Source: Lachnospiraceae bacterium AC2028
GTDB taxonomy: Bacteria; Bacillota; Clostridia; Lachnospirales; Lachnospiraceae
Assembly: GCA_000702685.1 (NCBI GenBank)
Contig: JNJD01000010.1
Location: 62,001 to 126,000, forward strand
Direction of reading: 5' to 3'
DNA: 64,000 nucleotides
The translations under genes and the position numbers were made by a program. This document shows positions 57,793 through 64,000 of this stretch, piece after piece (position 1 is the first letter of the stretch; each line of letters starts with the position of its first letter). Under the pieces are notes generated by a model. It was not told the DNA's origin. It did not search any database and was given only the letters and a program-made list of their open reading frames with translations.

Positions 57793-58815
57793 ATGAATAA
57801 TAGATGTTGGAATACTACAATAGTGATAAAGGGTATCGCGGAATGGATAATAGCTGGTCTAATATCACTTTTGATATCTTCATTTTTCGTTCTGATTTAT
57901 AACTATTCAGGCACCCATATCATCAACTTGTCCGGAGCAACCGATTATAAATGGGTAGCAGGTCAGTATAAAGCACAATGGGCAGAAGGCATCAACTACA
58001 TGCATATGGATGAAAATGGATTCAATAATCTCTCGTCCGATGATGAAAATGTTGATATTTTACTGATGGGTGGATCTCATATGGAGGCCATTCAATTTCC
58101 GACTGAGTATAATGCTGGAAGCTTGCTCAATGAATATCTTCCAGATTATCGAACATATAATATCGGCATGTCGGGCCATCAGCTTATAAATTGTCTTGAT
58201 AATCTTGAAGCGGCTGTTGTTGAGTATTCCCCAAATGGTTATGTAGTAATAGAGACTGATAATATTGATATAAGCGAGGAAGATTTAGTTTGTGTGCGTG
58301 ATGGTTTGGTTCCGCATATTCCATCATATGATTCCGGATTGCTGTACCAATTGCAAAGAGTTCCGGCATTAAAGGTTGTATATAAGCAGTTGACAGACAA
58401 ACTTAGCATTGATCGATTAATGAGAATGTCTGATAAAACCGATGTCGACACTGATGGAATATCATCAAGCAGAATAGAAGTTCTTAAGGAGGTTTTGAAT
58501 CAAAAAGCGGCCGTCTGTTCTGACAATAATATAAGGCTTGTCCTATGTTATATGCCTCATATTTATGTGGGAGAAGATGGAAAACTTGAAAGAGATGATG
58601 ATGCTGAATGGACTGAAACTGTAAGAAATGCTGCCGACGAATACGGAATAATTATGATTGATTGTTTCGAGGCTGCTAAGACAGAATATGAGAACACATA
58701 TGCTTTGCCGTATGGGTTCAACAATTCAACTATGGGATCTGGCCACTTGAATATGGTCGGACACGAGATTGTCGCGCGTGAAATAGCAAAAGCAATTGAG
58801 GAGGACAAAGGATGA
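57793..58815 (+). CDS. Membrane-anchored SGNH-like hydrolase/acyltransferase partner
   Basis: Protein of 340 residues. One membrane helix near residues 10-35 (IVIKGIAEWIIAGLISLLIS), then an extracytoplasmic SGNH-type domain: ILLMGGSHMEA holds the nucleophile Ser (GGSH replacing GDSx), YNIGMSGHQLINC the Gly block and GSGHLNMVGHEIVA the final His. Such proteins (AlgJ/AlgX, DltD-like) work with MBOAT proteins to pass acyl groups to exported glycans. It overlaps the MBOAT gene by four bases. The ATG at 57793 has AAGG upstream; earlier in-frame starts lie within the RfbC remnant and would precede the membrane helix with unrelated sequence. Confidence 0.83.
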   Translation: MNNRCWNTTIVIKGIAEWIIAGLISLLISSFFVLIYNYSGTHIINLSGATDYKWVAGQYKAQWAEGINYMHMDENGFNNLSSDDENVDILLMGGSHMEAIQFPTEYNAGSLLNEYLPDYRTYNIGMSGHQLINCLDNLEAAVVEYSPNGYVVIETDNIDISEEDLVCVRDGLVPHIPSYDSGLLYQLQRVPALKVVYKQLTDKLSIDRLMRMSDKTDVDTDGISSSRIEVLKEVLNQKAAVCSDNNIRLVLCYMPHIYVGEDGKLERDDDAEWTETVRNAADEYGIIMIDCFEAAKTEYENTYALPYGFNNSTMGSGHLNMVGHEIVAREIAKAIEEDKG

Positions 58816-60254
58816 GTTTCCAAACTATACCTTTTTTTGCCTTCCTGATTGTTCTGATCTTTGTTCTGGCGGTAACGAAAAATGAAAAGATTAGACAAAT
58901 TGAACTTTTGTTAGCTTCATTTTTATTCTATGGGATATGGGATTGGCGATTCTTGGGTTTGCTGTTTCTTTGCATAGGAATAACCCATATTTCCGGCAGG
59001 ATTTTATCCAATAGCAAAAATGGAGAAGAATCGCAAAAAACAGTATTATCGATTAGTATAGTTTTGCTCTTGATTATACTTGGAATATTTAAATATCTTA
59101 AATTCTTTGTTTCGGGTTTATGCAATGTGCTTGGCTTGCATGACTCTTTTACATTAAATTTTGTTCTTCCAATTGGTATTTCTTTCTATATTTTCACTTG
59201 TGTTGGCTATCTTATAGATATTTACAGAGGGGAATTGACTGGACCGATTTCACTATATCAAGAAGCATTATATATTGCGTTTTTCCCCAAAATACTTCAA
59301 GGCCCTTTTCAGAAGGCATCAGATTTTTTTAAACAACTTAAAGAAAAACACCCAATTACAATTGATAATATATCGTCAGGCATTCAGATTTTTTTGTTTG
59401 GACTGATCAAGAAACTTGTGATTGCTGACAGATTGGGACTGTTTGTTGATAATGTGTACATGAATCCATCTGTGTATAGTGGTGCAACATTACTATTGGC
59501 TGCTTTGACATATCCAATGCAATTATACTGTGATTTCTCCGGATACAGTGATATGGCAGTGGGCGTTGCAAGAATGATAGGATATGAATTGCCACAAAAC
59601 TTCAACATTCCTTTTTTGTCAAAAAATGTTGCTGAATATTGGCGAAGATGGCATATGTCATTGAATATCTGGTTCAGAGATTATCTCTTTTATTCGTTAA
59701 TACGCAGTAATTGGGTAAATGATCTAAGAAAAAAGGCTAAGGGACGGTCTAAGAAGTTTGCCAAAATGCTTGCACCGCTTATAGGTATGATCATAGTATG
59801 GCCTCTTGTGGGGTTGTGGCATGGAGCGTCGTGGAATTATATTCTGTATGGGTGCTTATATGGTCTACTTATGATTGTTGGGTTGATTGGTGATACATAT
59901 GGTAATAAGAAAAATTCCAAAATGGATATTCTGCGGATTATTAGAACGTGGATTGTAACCTTATTTGCTTTGATTATTTTCAGAGCTCAAGATATATCAA
60001 CTATAGGTATTATTCTAAAGGGAATTTTCACATGGCAACGTGGTATATCTTATATATATACATGGTCACTGATATTTGTACCTGTTGTAATGCTTATATG
60101 CATTTTTGCATATGAGAAAAACAGTGGAGAAGGATTCTATATTCAGCTTGACTTAGGGCTATTTAGAAATAAAGTTATTTTTTGTACAGTTTCAATGCTT
60201 ACTATCATTCTGATGTATGTCGGTGAAAACTATTTTATGTATTTTCAATTCTAG
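58812..60254 (+). CDS. MBOAT family membrane O-acyltransferase (AlgI/DltB-like)
   Basis: Integral membrane protein of 480 residues with about ten or more helices. Family marks: FPKILQGPFQKA, LYCDFSGYSDMAVGVARMIG, NFNIPFLSKNVAEYWRRWH, SLNIWFRDYLFY, and the catalytic His in LWHGASWNYILYGCLYG. MBOAT proteins take an acyl group from a cytoplasmic thioester donor and carry it through the membrane to an acceptor outside. Here the donor is probably the acyl carrier protein encoded 1.8 kb downstream, loaded by the FkbH-like enzyme between them. Start overlaps the SGNH stop by four bases. The acyl group is probably short. Confidence 0.93.
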   Translation: MSFQTIPFFAFLIVLIFVLAVTKNEKIRQIELLLASFLFYGIWDWRFLGLLFLCIGITHISGRILSNSKNGEESQKTVLSISIVLLLIILGIFKYLKFFVSGLCNVLGLHDSFTLNFVLPIGISFYIFTCVGYLIDIYRGELTGPISLYQEALYIAFFPKILQGPFQKASDFFKQLKEKHPITIDNISSGIQIFLFGLIKKLVIADRLGLFVDNVYMNPSVYSGATLLLAALTYPMQLYCDFSGYSDMAVGVARMIGYELPQNFNIPFLSKNVAEYWRRWHMSLNIWFRDYLFYSLIRSNWVNDLRKKAKGRSKKFAKMLAPLIGMIIVWPLVGLWHGASWNYILYGCLYGLLMIVGLIGDTYGNKKNSKMDILRIIRTWIVTLFALIIFRAQDISTIGIILKGIFTWQRGISYIYTWSLIFVPVVMLICIFAYEKNSGEGFYIQLDLGLFRNKVIFCTVSMLTIILMYVGENYFMYFQF

Positions 60255-60271
60255 TATTCGGAGATGCAGGT

Positions 60272-62062
60272 ATGCTTAAAGAATTAGAATATCCATTCGA
60301 CAGTAAATATATAATAGGTAAAAAGGTAATGCTTCGTAAGTTACTACGCGGAGATGGAAGTAAAAGGATTAAAAAGAATATTGCAATTCTCGGAGGTTCT
60401 ACCACTAATGATATAAAACTCTGCATAGAGCTGTTTTTGCTGAATCAGGGAATTGATCCTGAGTTTTATGAGTCTGAATATAATCAATATTACCAGGATG
60501 CAATGTTTCCGCCTGAGGAACTGGTTCGCTTTAAACCGGATGTCATTTATATTTTTACAACGAACAGAAATATAACCAAATATCCGCAAATGACTGATAC
60601 AGATGATTCTGTGGGTAGGATGATTGATGCCGAATACGGTAAATACAAGAATATTTGGGAGAACTTATCACGCACTTTCCATTGCCCTATTATTCAGAAC
60701 AATTTTGAAATGCCTGTATATAGATTGCTGGGCAACAAAGATGTTGAGGATTATCACGGAAAAAGAAACTTTCTACAGAAACTGAACTCGAAATTCTATG
60801 AATATGCACAAACTAATAGCCATTTCTATATATGTGATTTAGAGTTTATTGCAGCAGATTATGGATTATCCGAGTGGCATGATCTGAATTATTGGTATAT
60901 GTACAAATATGCAATGAATCTTTATGCTATTCCTTCTCTTTCATTTAATATCGCAAATATTATCAAATCTATTTTTGGGAAAAATAAGAAAGGATATGTT
61001 CTTGACCTAGATAACACTCTATGGGGTGGCGTAATAGGTGATGATGGAGTTGATAATATCGAGATTGGGCCGGAAGAGGCTGTTGGGCAGGCATATCTTG
61101 AATTCCAGCAGTATTTAAAGGAACAGACTCATCTGGGGATCATTCTTAACGTTGATTCCAAGAATGATGAAGAAAACGCTATTGCTGGTTTGAACCATCC
61201 GAATGGGGTCTTGAAGCCTGGGGATATGATAGTCATCAAGGCAAATTGGGAACCTAAGGACAGGAATTTGTGCAGTATCGCCGATGAGCTTACATTACTT
61301 CCGGAAAGCCTTGTGTTTGTAGATGATAATCCGGCTGAAAGGCATATTGTTACGGAACAGCTTCCGGGTGTTAGTGCTCCCGAAATAGGCTCTGTTCAAA
61401 ACTATATTCAAATCCTGGATCATTCGGGGTTTTTTGAGACTACGGTGATATCGGAAGATGATACTAACCGCAATCGTATGTATAAAGAAAATGTACAGAG
61501 AGCGCAGCAACAAGCAAAGTTTGACGATTACAACGATTATTTGCTCAGCCTGGACATGAGAGGAACTATAAAATCTTTCGAAAATGTACTGATGTCGCGT
61601 ATTGCGCAACTTACCAACAAGAGTAATCAATTTAATCTCACTACCAAAAGATATACGCGGGAAGAAATCGAAGAAGTAGCGGCAAATCAGGATTATATAG
61701 ACTTGTACGGACGCCTTGAGGATAGGTTTGGAGATAACGGCGTTGTATCTGTGGTTATAGGAAAACAGATTGGAAATATAGTCGATATTGAACTGTGGAT
61801 CATGAGCTGCCGTGTCTTGAAGAGGAATATGGAGTTTGCAATGATGGATGAGCTAATTAATCAGTGTACGAAACGCGGGATTCTAAAAGTCATCGGTCAT
61901 TATTATCCGACAGCCAAAAATGCTATGGTCAAAGATTTTTACAGTCTTCATGGATTTGAGAAAGTTGATGAGGATGATACAGGCAACACAAAGTGGGAAA
62001 TAAACGTGGCTAATTATATACCTAAGAATAATGTAATTAATGTAAATGGAGGAAATGAGTGA
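60272..62062 (+). CDS. FkbH-like HAD-superfamily acyl-ACP loading enzyme
   Basis: Protein of 596 residues with the three-part FkbH layout. Residues ~35-230 are SGNH-like (NIAILGGSTTND); ~240-400 are a subfamily IIIC HAD domain (VLDLDNTLWGGVIGDDG with Asp245, LNVDSKND, VFVDDNPAERHIV); ~420-590 look like a GNAT fold (RIAQLTNKSNQFNLTTKRYT, VIGHYYPTAKN). In polyketide systems FkbH enzymes dephosphorylate 1,3-bisphosphoglycerate and load a glyceryl group on an ACP. An ACP gene overlaps its stop by one base, so glyceryl-ACP formation is a good prediction. In this setting the product would go to the MBOAT protein rather than a polyketide synthase. Confidence 0.9.
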   Translation: MLKELEYPFDSKYIIGKKVMLRKLLRGDGSKRIKKNIAILGGSTTNDIKLCIELFLLNQGIDPEFYESEYNQYYQDAMFPPEELVRFKPDVIYIFTTNRNITKYPQMTDTDDSVGRMIDAEYGKYKNIWENLSRTFHCPIIQNNFEMPVYRLLGNKDVEDYHGKRNFLQKLNSKFYEYAQTNSHFYICDLEFIAADYGLSEWHDLNYWYMYKYAMNLYAIPSLSFNIANIIKSIFGKNKKGYVLDLDNTLWGGVIGDDGVDNIEIGPEEAVGQAYLEFQQYLKEQTHLGIILNVDSKNDEENAIAGLNHPNGVLKPGDMIVIKANWEPKDRNLCSIADELTLLPESLVFVDDNPAERHIVTEQLPGVSAPEIGSVQNYIQILDHSGFFETTVISEDDTNRNRMYKENVQRAQQQAKFDDYNDYLLSLDMRGTIKSFENVLMSRIAQLTNKSNQFNLTTKRYTREEIEEVAANQDYIDLYGRLEDRFGDNGVVSVVIGKQIGNIVDIELWIMSCRVLKRNMEFAMMDELINQCTKRGILKVIGHYYPTAKNAMVKDFYSLHGFEKVDEDDTGNTKWEINVANYIPKNNVINVNGGNE

Positions 62063-62301
62063 TGACACGTGCTGAAGTATTTGAAAAGTTGAATGAAGTG
62101 TTTCGTGAAGTATTTGATGATGAAGATATAGTAGTATCTGATGCTACTACGGCAAACGATATCGAGGCCTGGGATAGTCTTATGCATATAACACTGGTTT
62201 CTGAAGTTGAAGATGCCTTCGATATACATTTTGAAATGAAGGATGTAACAAAAATGAAGAATGTTGGTGAAATGGCGGATAAAATATTGGAGATGATGTA
62301 A
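62062..62301 (+). CDS. Acyl carrier protein
   Basis: Acidic protein of 79 residues with the four-helix ACP pattern. Ser39 in IEAWDSLMHITLVSEVED is the phosphopantetheine attachment site (Asp-Ser-Leu). It differs from housekeeping AcpP and belongs with dedicated ACPs of FkbH loci. GGAGG nine bases upstream supports the ATG at 62062, which overlaps the FkbH stop; a GTG one codon earlier is possible. It would hold the glyceryl or derived acyl group. The stop overlaps the VOC gene start by one base. A phosphopantetheinyl transferase is not in the window. Confidence 0.93.
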   Translation: MTRAEVFEKLNEVFREVFDDEDIVVSDATTANDIEAWDSLMHITLVSEVEDAFDIHFEMKDVTKMKNVGEMADKILEMM

Positions 62302-62717
62302 TGAATGAAATCCGTATTCATCATATAGGTTATCTTGTAAAGAATATTGAAAAATCCATAGAACTTTTTCGAGATATGGGCTATGATGTCGAATTTGAAA
62401 CGGTTTATGACGAATGGCGGGATGTGGACATCTGTTTTCTTGTAAAAGATAGTTATCGAATAGAACTTGTTGCGCCGAGAAGCAAATCATCTGCTGTGGG
62501 AGAATTAAGAAAGAAGATTGGTAATTCACCATATCATATCTGCTATATTGTGGATGATCTTGATAAAGCAATAGCCAAATTTTCCGAGTTTCACTATGTG
62601 ATTTGGCAGGATGCGCATGAAGCTGTTGCGTTAAACGGAAGAAGGGTTGCATTTATGATTAGCGGACAGGTTGGGATGATTGAATTGCTAGAAAACACTG
62701 TTAAAAGTGATGTATGA
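62301..62717 (+). CDS. VOC superfamily (glyoxalase/methylmalonyl-CoA epimerase-like) protein
   Basis: Protein of 138 residues with two beta-alpha-beta-beta-beta units. The metal ligands seem complete: HHIGYLV, RIELVAP, PYHICYIV and MIELLEN supply His, Glu, His, Glu, as in methylmalonyl-CoA epimerase. VOC genes often accompany FkbH-ACP pairs in glycan loci. It could epimerise or isomerise the 2-hydroxyacyl group while held on the ACP. The start overlaps the ACP stop (TAATG), so it belongs to the same unit. A resistance-type glyoxalase role is less likely in this place. Confidence 0.87.
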   Translation: MNEIRIHHIGYLVKNIEKSIELFRDMGYDVEFETVYDEWRDVDICFLVKDSYRIELVAPRSKSSAVGELRKKIGNSPYHICYIVDDLDKAIAKFSEFHYVIWQDAHEAVALNGRRVAFMISGQVGMIELLENTVKSDV

Positions 62718-62776
62718 TTACATTTTTAATGTAACAAGCTTAGAGAGCATTGTTGTGTATTTTTTGGGGAGGGTTC

Positions 62777-63397
62777 ATGGCTATTTTTTATAATGTGAAA
62801 GGCGAACCAATTTCTAAATCGGAATTTATTGATCTATATTCTAAAATATATTATTTTCAGAATGATTATGTGGAAGAACATAAAATATCTAATATGATAA
62901 TTGATTCTAAAGCTAGGAAACCTGAAGATTACGTTTCTTTTCTTAGATGGAAAGTGGGTGATAAAAGTGATGGAAGTAGCATTATTACTCAATATGGCAG
63001 TTCTATAGATGTTAAATCGATTATTGGATTAGCAAACGAAGTCGATGAGACATGGTCTAACCTCGAAACCATAGACTTATATGGTAAAATTTTGAATAAA
63101 AAAATCAAAAATTTAGGCGCTGTTTATTCTTTGGCTTTGGTTTATTTTATATCCTGTGGGACAAAACCCATATATGATAAATTTGCTGAAATAGCGCTTG
63201 ATGTTATTTCTGATGATTCCCATTCCTTCAGAGAGCCACAAATATACATAGAGCTTCCTGATAAGTGGGATAAAGACAATGTTATAAAGCGTTATGAAAA
63301 GTATGAAAATAAACTTTCTGAAGTGTTTGGCGGTTTGTGGAGAACTGAAAGAGATATTGACCGTGCTTTGTGGACTTATGGACATATGTTTAGATGA
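62777..63397 (+). CDS. Protein of unknown function
   Basis: A 206-residue soluble, charged protein without signal peptide or membrane helix. The most distinctive parts are LRWKVGDKSDGSSIITQYG in the middle and RDIDRALWTYGHMF at the very end. I do not recognise the family. A GGGGAGG site four bases before the ATG at 62777 and a terminator shortly after make it a real gene. It is 59 bases from the VOC gene and has no obvious link to glycan synthesis; a stand-alone or accessory defence gene is possible but not shown. AT-rich like the cassette. Confidence 0.72.
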   Translation: MAIFYNVKGEPISKSEFIDLYSKIYYFQNDYVEEHKISNMIIDSKARKPEDYVSFLRWKVGDKSDGSSIITQYGSSIDVKSIIGLANEVDETWSNLETIDLYGKILNKKIKNLGAVYSLALVYFISCGTKPIYDKFAEIALDVISDDSHSFREPQIYIELPDKWDKDNVIKRYEKYENKLSEVFGGLWRTERDIDRALWTYGHMFR

Positions 63398-63454
63398 ATA
63401 ATAATTTGATGTGTCTTTATTTCTCTATTTAGAATATGATATTGCAAGATCACT

Positions 63455-63489
63455 AAACGGGCAAAAAATCGTGTTTTTTGCCCGTTTTT
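63455..63489 (+). terminator. Intrinsic terminator at the end of the polysaccharide operon
   Basis: AAACGGGCAAAAAA and TTTTTTGCCCGTTT form a perfect 14-bp stem with a 5-base loop, continuing into TTTTT. Strong, and able to work in both directions. Confidence 0.92.
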
Positions 63490-63506
63490 GTTGTAAAATA
63501 TAAAAT
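63478..63506 (+). promoter_or_regulatory. Possible promoter embedded in the terminator
   Basis: TTGCCC (in the right arm of the hairpin) and TAAAAT are separated by 17 bases. It would start transcription near 63513, 25 bases before the CapE-like ATG. Confidence 0.45.
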
Positions 63507-63537
63507 GTATGAACTTTTTTCATAGAAAGGGTACATC

Positions 63538-64000
63538 ATGACCGCATTTAAGGACAAAACATTACTTATTACCGGAGGAACCGGTTCTTTTGGACATACC
63601 GTATTAAAGCATTTCCTTGATTCAGACATTGCTCAGATTCGTATTTTTTCGCGTGATGAGAAGAAACAGGACGATATGAGGCATGAACTTCAGGCCAATC
63701 ATCCAGAAGTTTCCGGTAAGGTTAAGTTCTATATCGGTAATGTTCGCGATGAGAGATCTGTTCGGGATGCTATGGATGGAGTTGATTACATATTTCATGC
63801 TGCAGCACTTAAGCAGGTCCCTTCTTGTGAATTCTTCCCTATGGAGGCTGTTCAGACAAATGTTGAAGGAACTAATAATGTTCTTCATGCAGCTATAGAT
63901 GCAGGAGTAAAGAGGGTTGTGTGTCTATCGACTGATAAGGCTGCATATCCCATTAATGCAATGGGTACTTCCAAAGCTATGATGGAGCATGTTGTCAGAG
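63538..64000 (+). CDS. UDP-GlcNAc 4,6-dehydratase-like SDR (CapE/PseB type), 3' end outside window
   Basis: The first 154 residues of a soluble extended SDR. KTLLITGGTGSFGHTVLKHF is the NAD site and IFSRDEKKQDDMRHEL a family signature; HAAALKQVPSCEFFP and CLSTDKAAYPINAMGTSKAM (Met replacing Tyr in Tyr-x3-Lys) mark the inverting UDP-GlcNAc 4,6-dehydratases CapE and PseB. CapE begins UDP-L-FucNAc synthesis, PseB pseudaminic acid; the following genes would decide. AAAGGG lies upstream of the ATG. It starts a new transcription unit after the terminator. Its composition is closer to the left part of the window than to the AT-rich cassette. Confidence 0.92.
   Translation, partial: MTAFKDKTLLITGGTGSFGHTVLKHFLDSDIAQIRIFSRDEKKQDDMRHELQANHPEVSGKVKFYIGNVRDERSVRDAMDGVDYIFHAAALKQVPSCEFFPMEAVQTNVEGTNNVLHAAIDAGVKRVVCLSTDKAAYPINAMGTSKAMMEHVVR

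Noticed and set aside
62718-62740. TTACAT/ATGTAA hairpin after the VOC gene as a terminator
   Set aside because: Six AT-rich pairs and no T-tract; too weak. A strong terminator exists after the next gene.

Overview
The window comes from a Gram-positive anaerobe, most likely a Clostridia member (Bacillota); I cannot name the genus. The reasons are AGGAGG-type ribosome binding sites, LytR-CpsA-Psr and GH25 cell-wall proteins, no lipid A or outer-membrane genes, a flavin reductase-rubredoxin fusion, and tightly packed operons. Almost two thirds of the window is devoted to surface polysaccharide. The left half has moderate GC; the stretch from about 46.5 to 57.5 kb is much more AT-rich and looks like an exchanged serotype cassette.

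Region 1 (1-16.8 kb) is a first cell-wall glycan locus. It holds dTDP-sugar enzymes (rfbB, rfbA, rfbC; rfbD is not here) interleaved with two GH25 lysozyme-like proteins, and a Wzm/Wzt-type ABC exporter. These are followed by a phosphohexomutase, GT2 glycosyltransferases, a large WbaP-type initiating phosphosugar transferase, an LCP ligase that would attach glycan to peptidoglycan, a TTG-started GT2 and glmS, which feeds UDP-GlcNAc synthesis. Three strong intrinsic terminators divide it into transcription units.

Region 2 (16.9-28.3 kb) is mostly housekeeping: a membrane HtrA protease (minus strand), a Zn/Cd-type metal efflux pair (free-standing HMA domain plus P1B ATPase) behind a consensus promoter with an ArsR/SmtB-like operator, and a ClpX with an acidic N-terminal extension. 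It continues with a GNAT-EPSP synthase fusion, a membrane diguanylate cyclase, a MATE exporter, an ECF S component and a rubredoxin fusion. Between htrA and the metal operon lies a candidate small RNA on the minus strand, with its own promoter and terminator. A palindromic GTGAAC...GTTCAC repeat recurs next to stop codons.

Region 3 (28.3-29.6 kb, minus strand) is a likely toxin-antitoxin pair: a DUF3990-like ADP-ribosyltransferase-fold protein and an XRE-type HTH protein.

Region 4 (29.7-64 kb) is a second, Wzx/Wzy-type polysaccharide locus. It opens with two GT-C-like membrane proteins and a Wzy/ligase. A CapD dehydratase, DegT aminotransferase and small PglC-like transferase follow, probably making and loading a diamino or amino sugar. 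Next comes an unusual module (GT2-Rossmann fusion, metallo-beta-lactamase-fold protein, ATP-grasp ligase, SDR) and then UDP-GalNAcA-type enzymes. The AT-rich cassette carries glycosyltransferases, a flippase, a polysaccharide deacetylase, CDP-3,6-dideoxysugar genes (rfbF, rfbH, an epimerase/reductase and an RfbC-like epimerase, with rfbG missing) and an FkbM methyltransferase. The cassette ends in a scar containing a broken second RfbC-like gene. After the scar is an acyl-modification module: SGNH hydrolase, MBOAT acyltransferase, FkbH-like HAD enzyme, acyl carrier protein and VOC protein. This suggests ACP-borne glyceryl or related hydroxyacyl decoration of the glycan. The window closes with an unknown protein, a terminator and the start of a CapE-like dehydratase. 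I saw no tRNA, rRNA, CRISPR array or insertion sequence.
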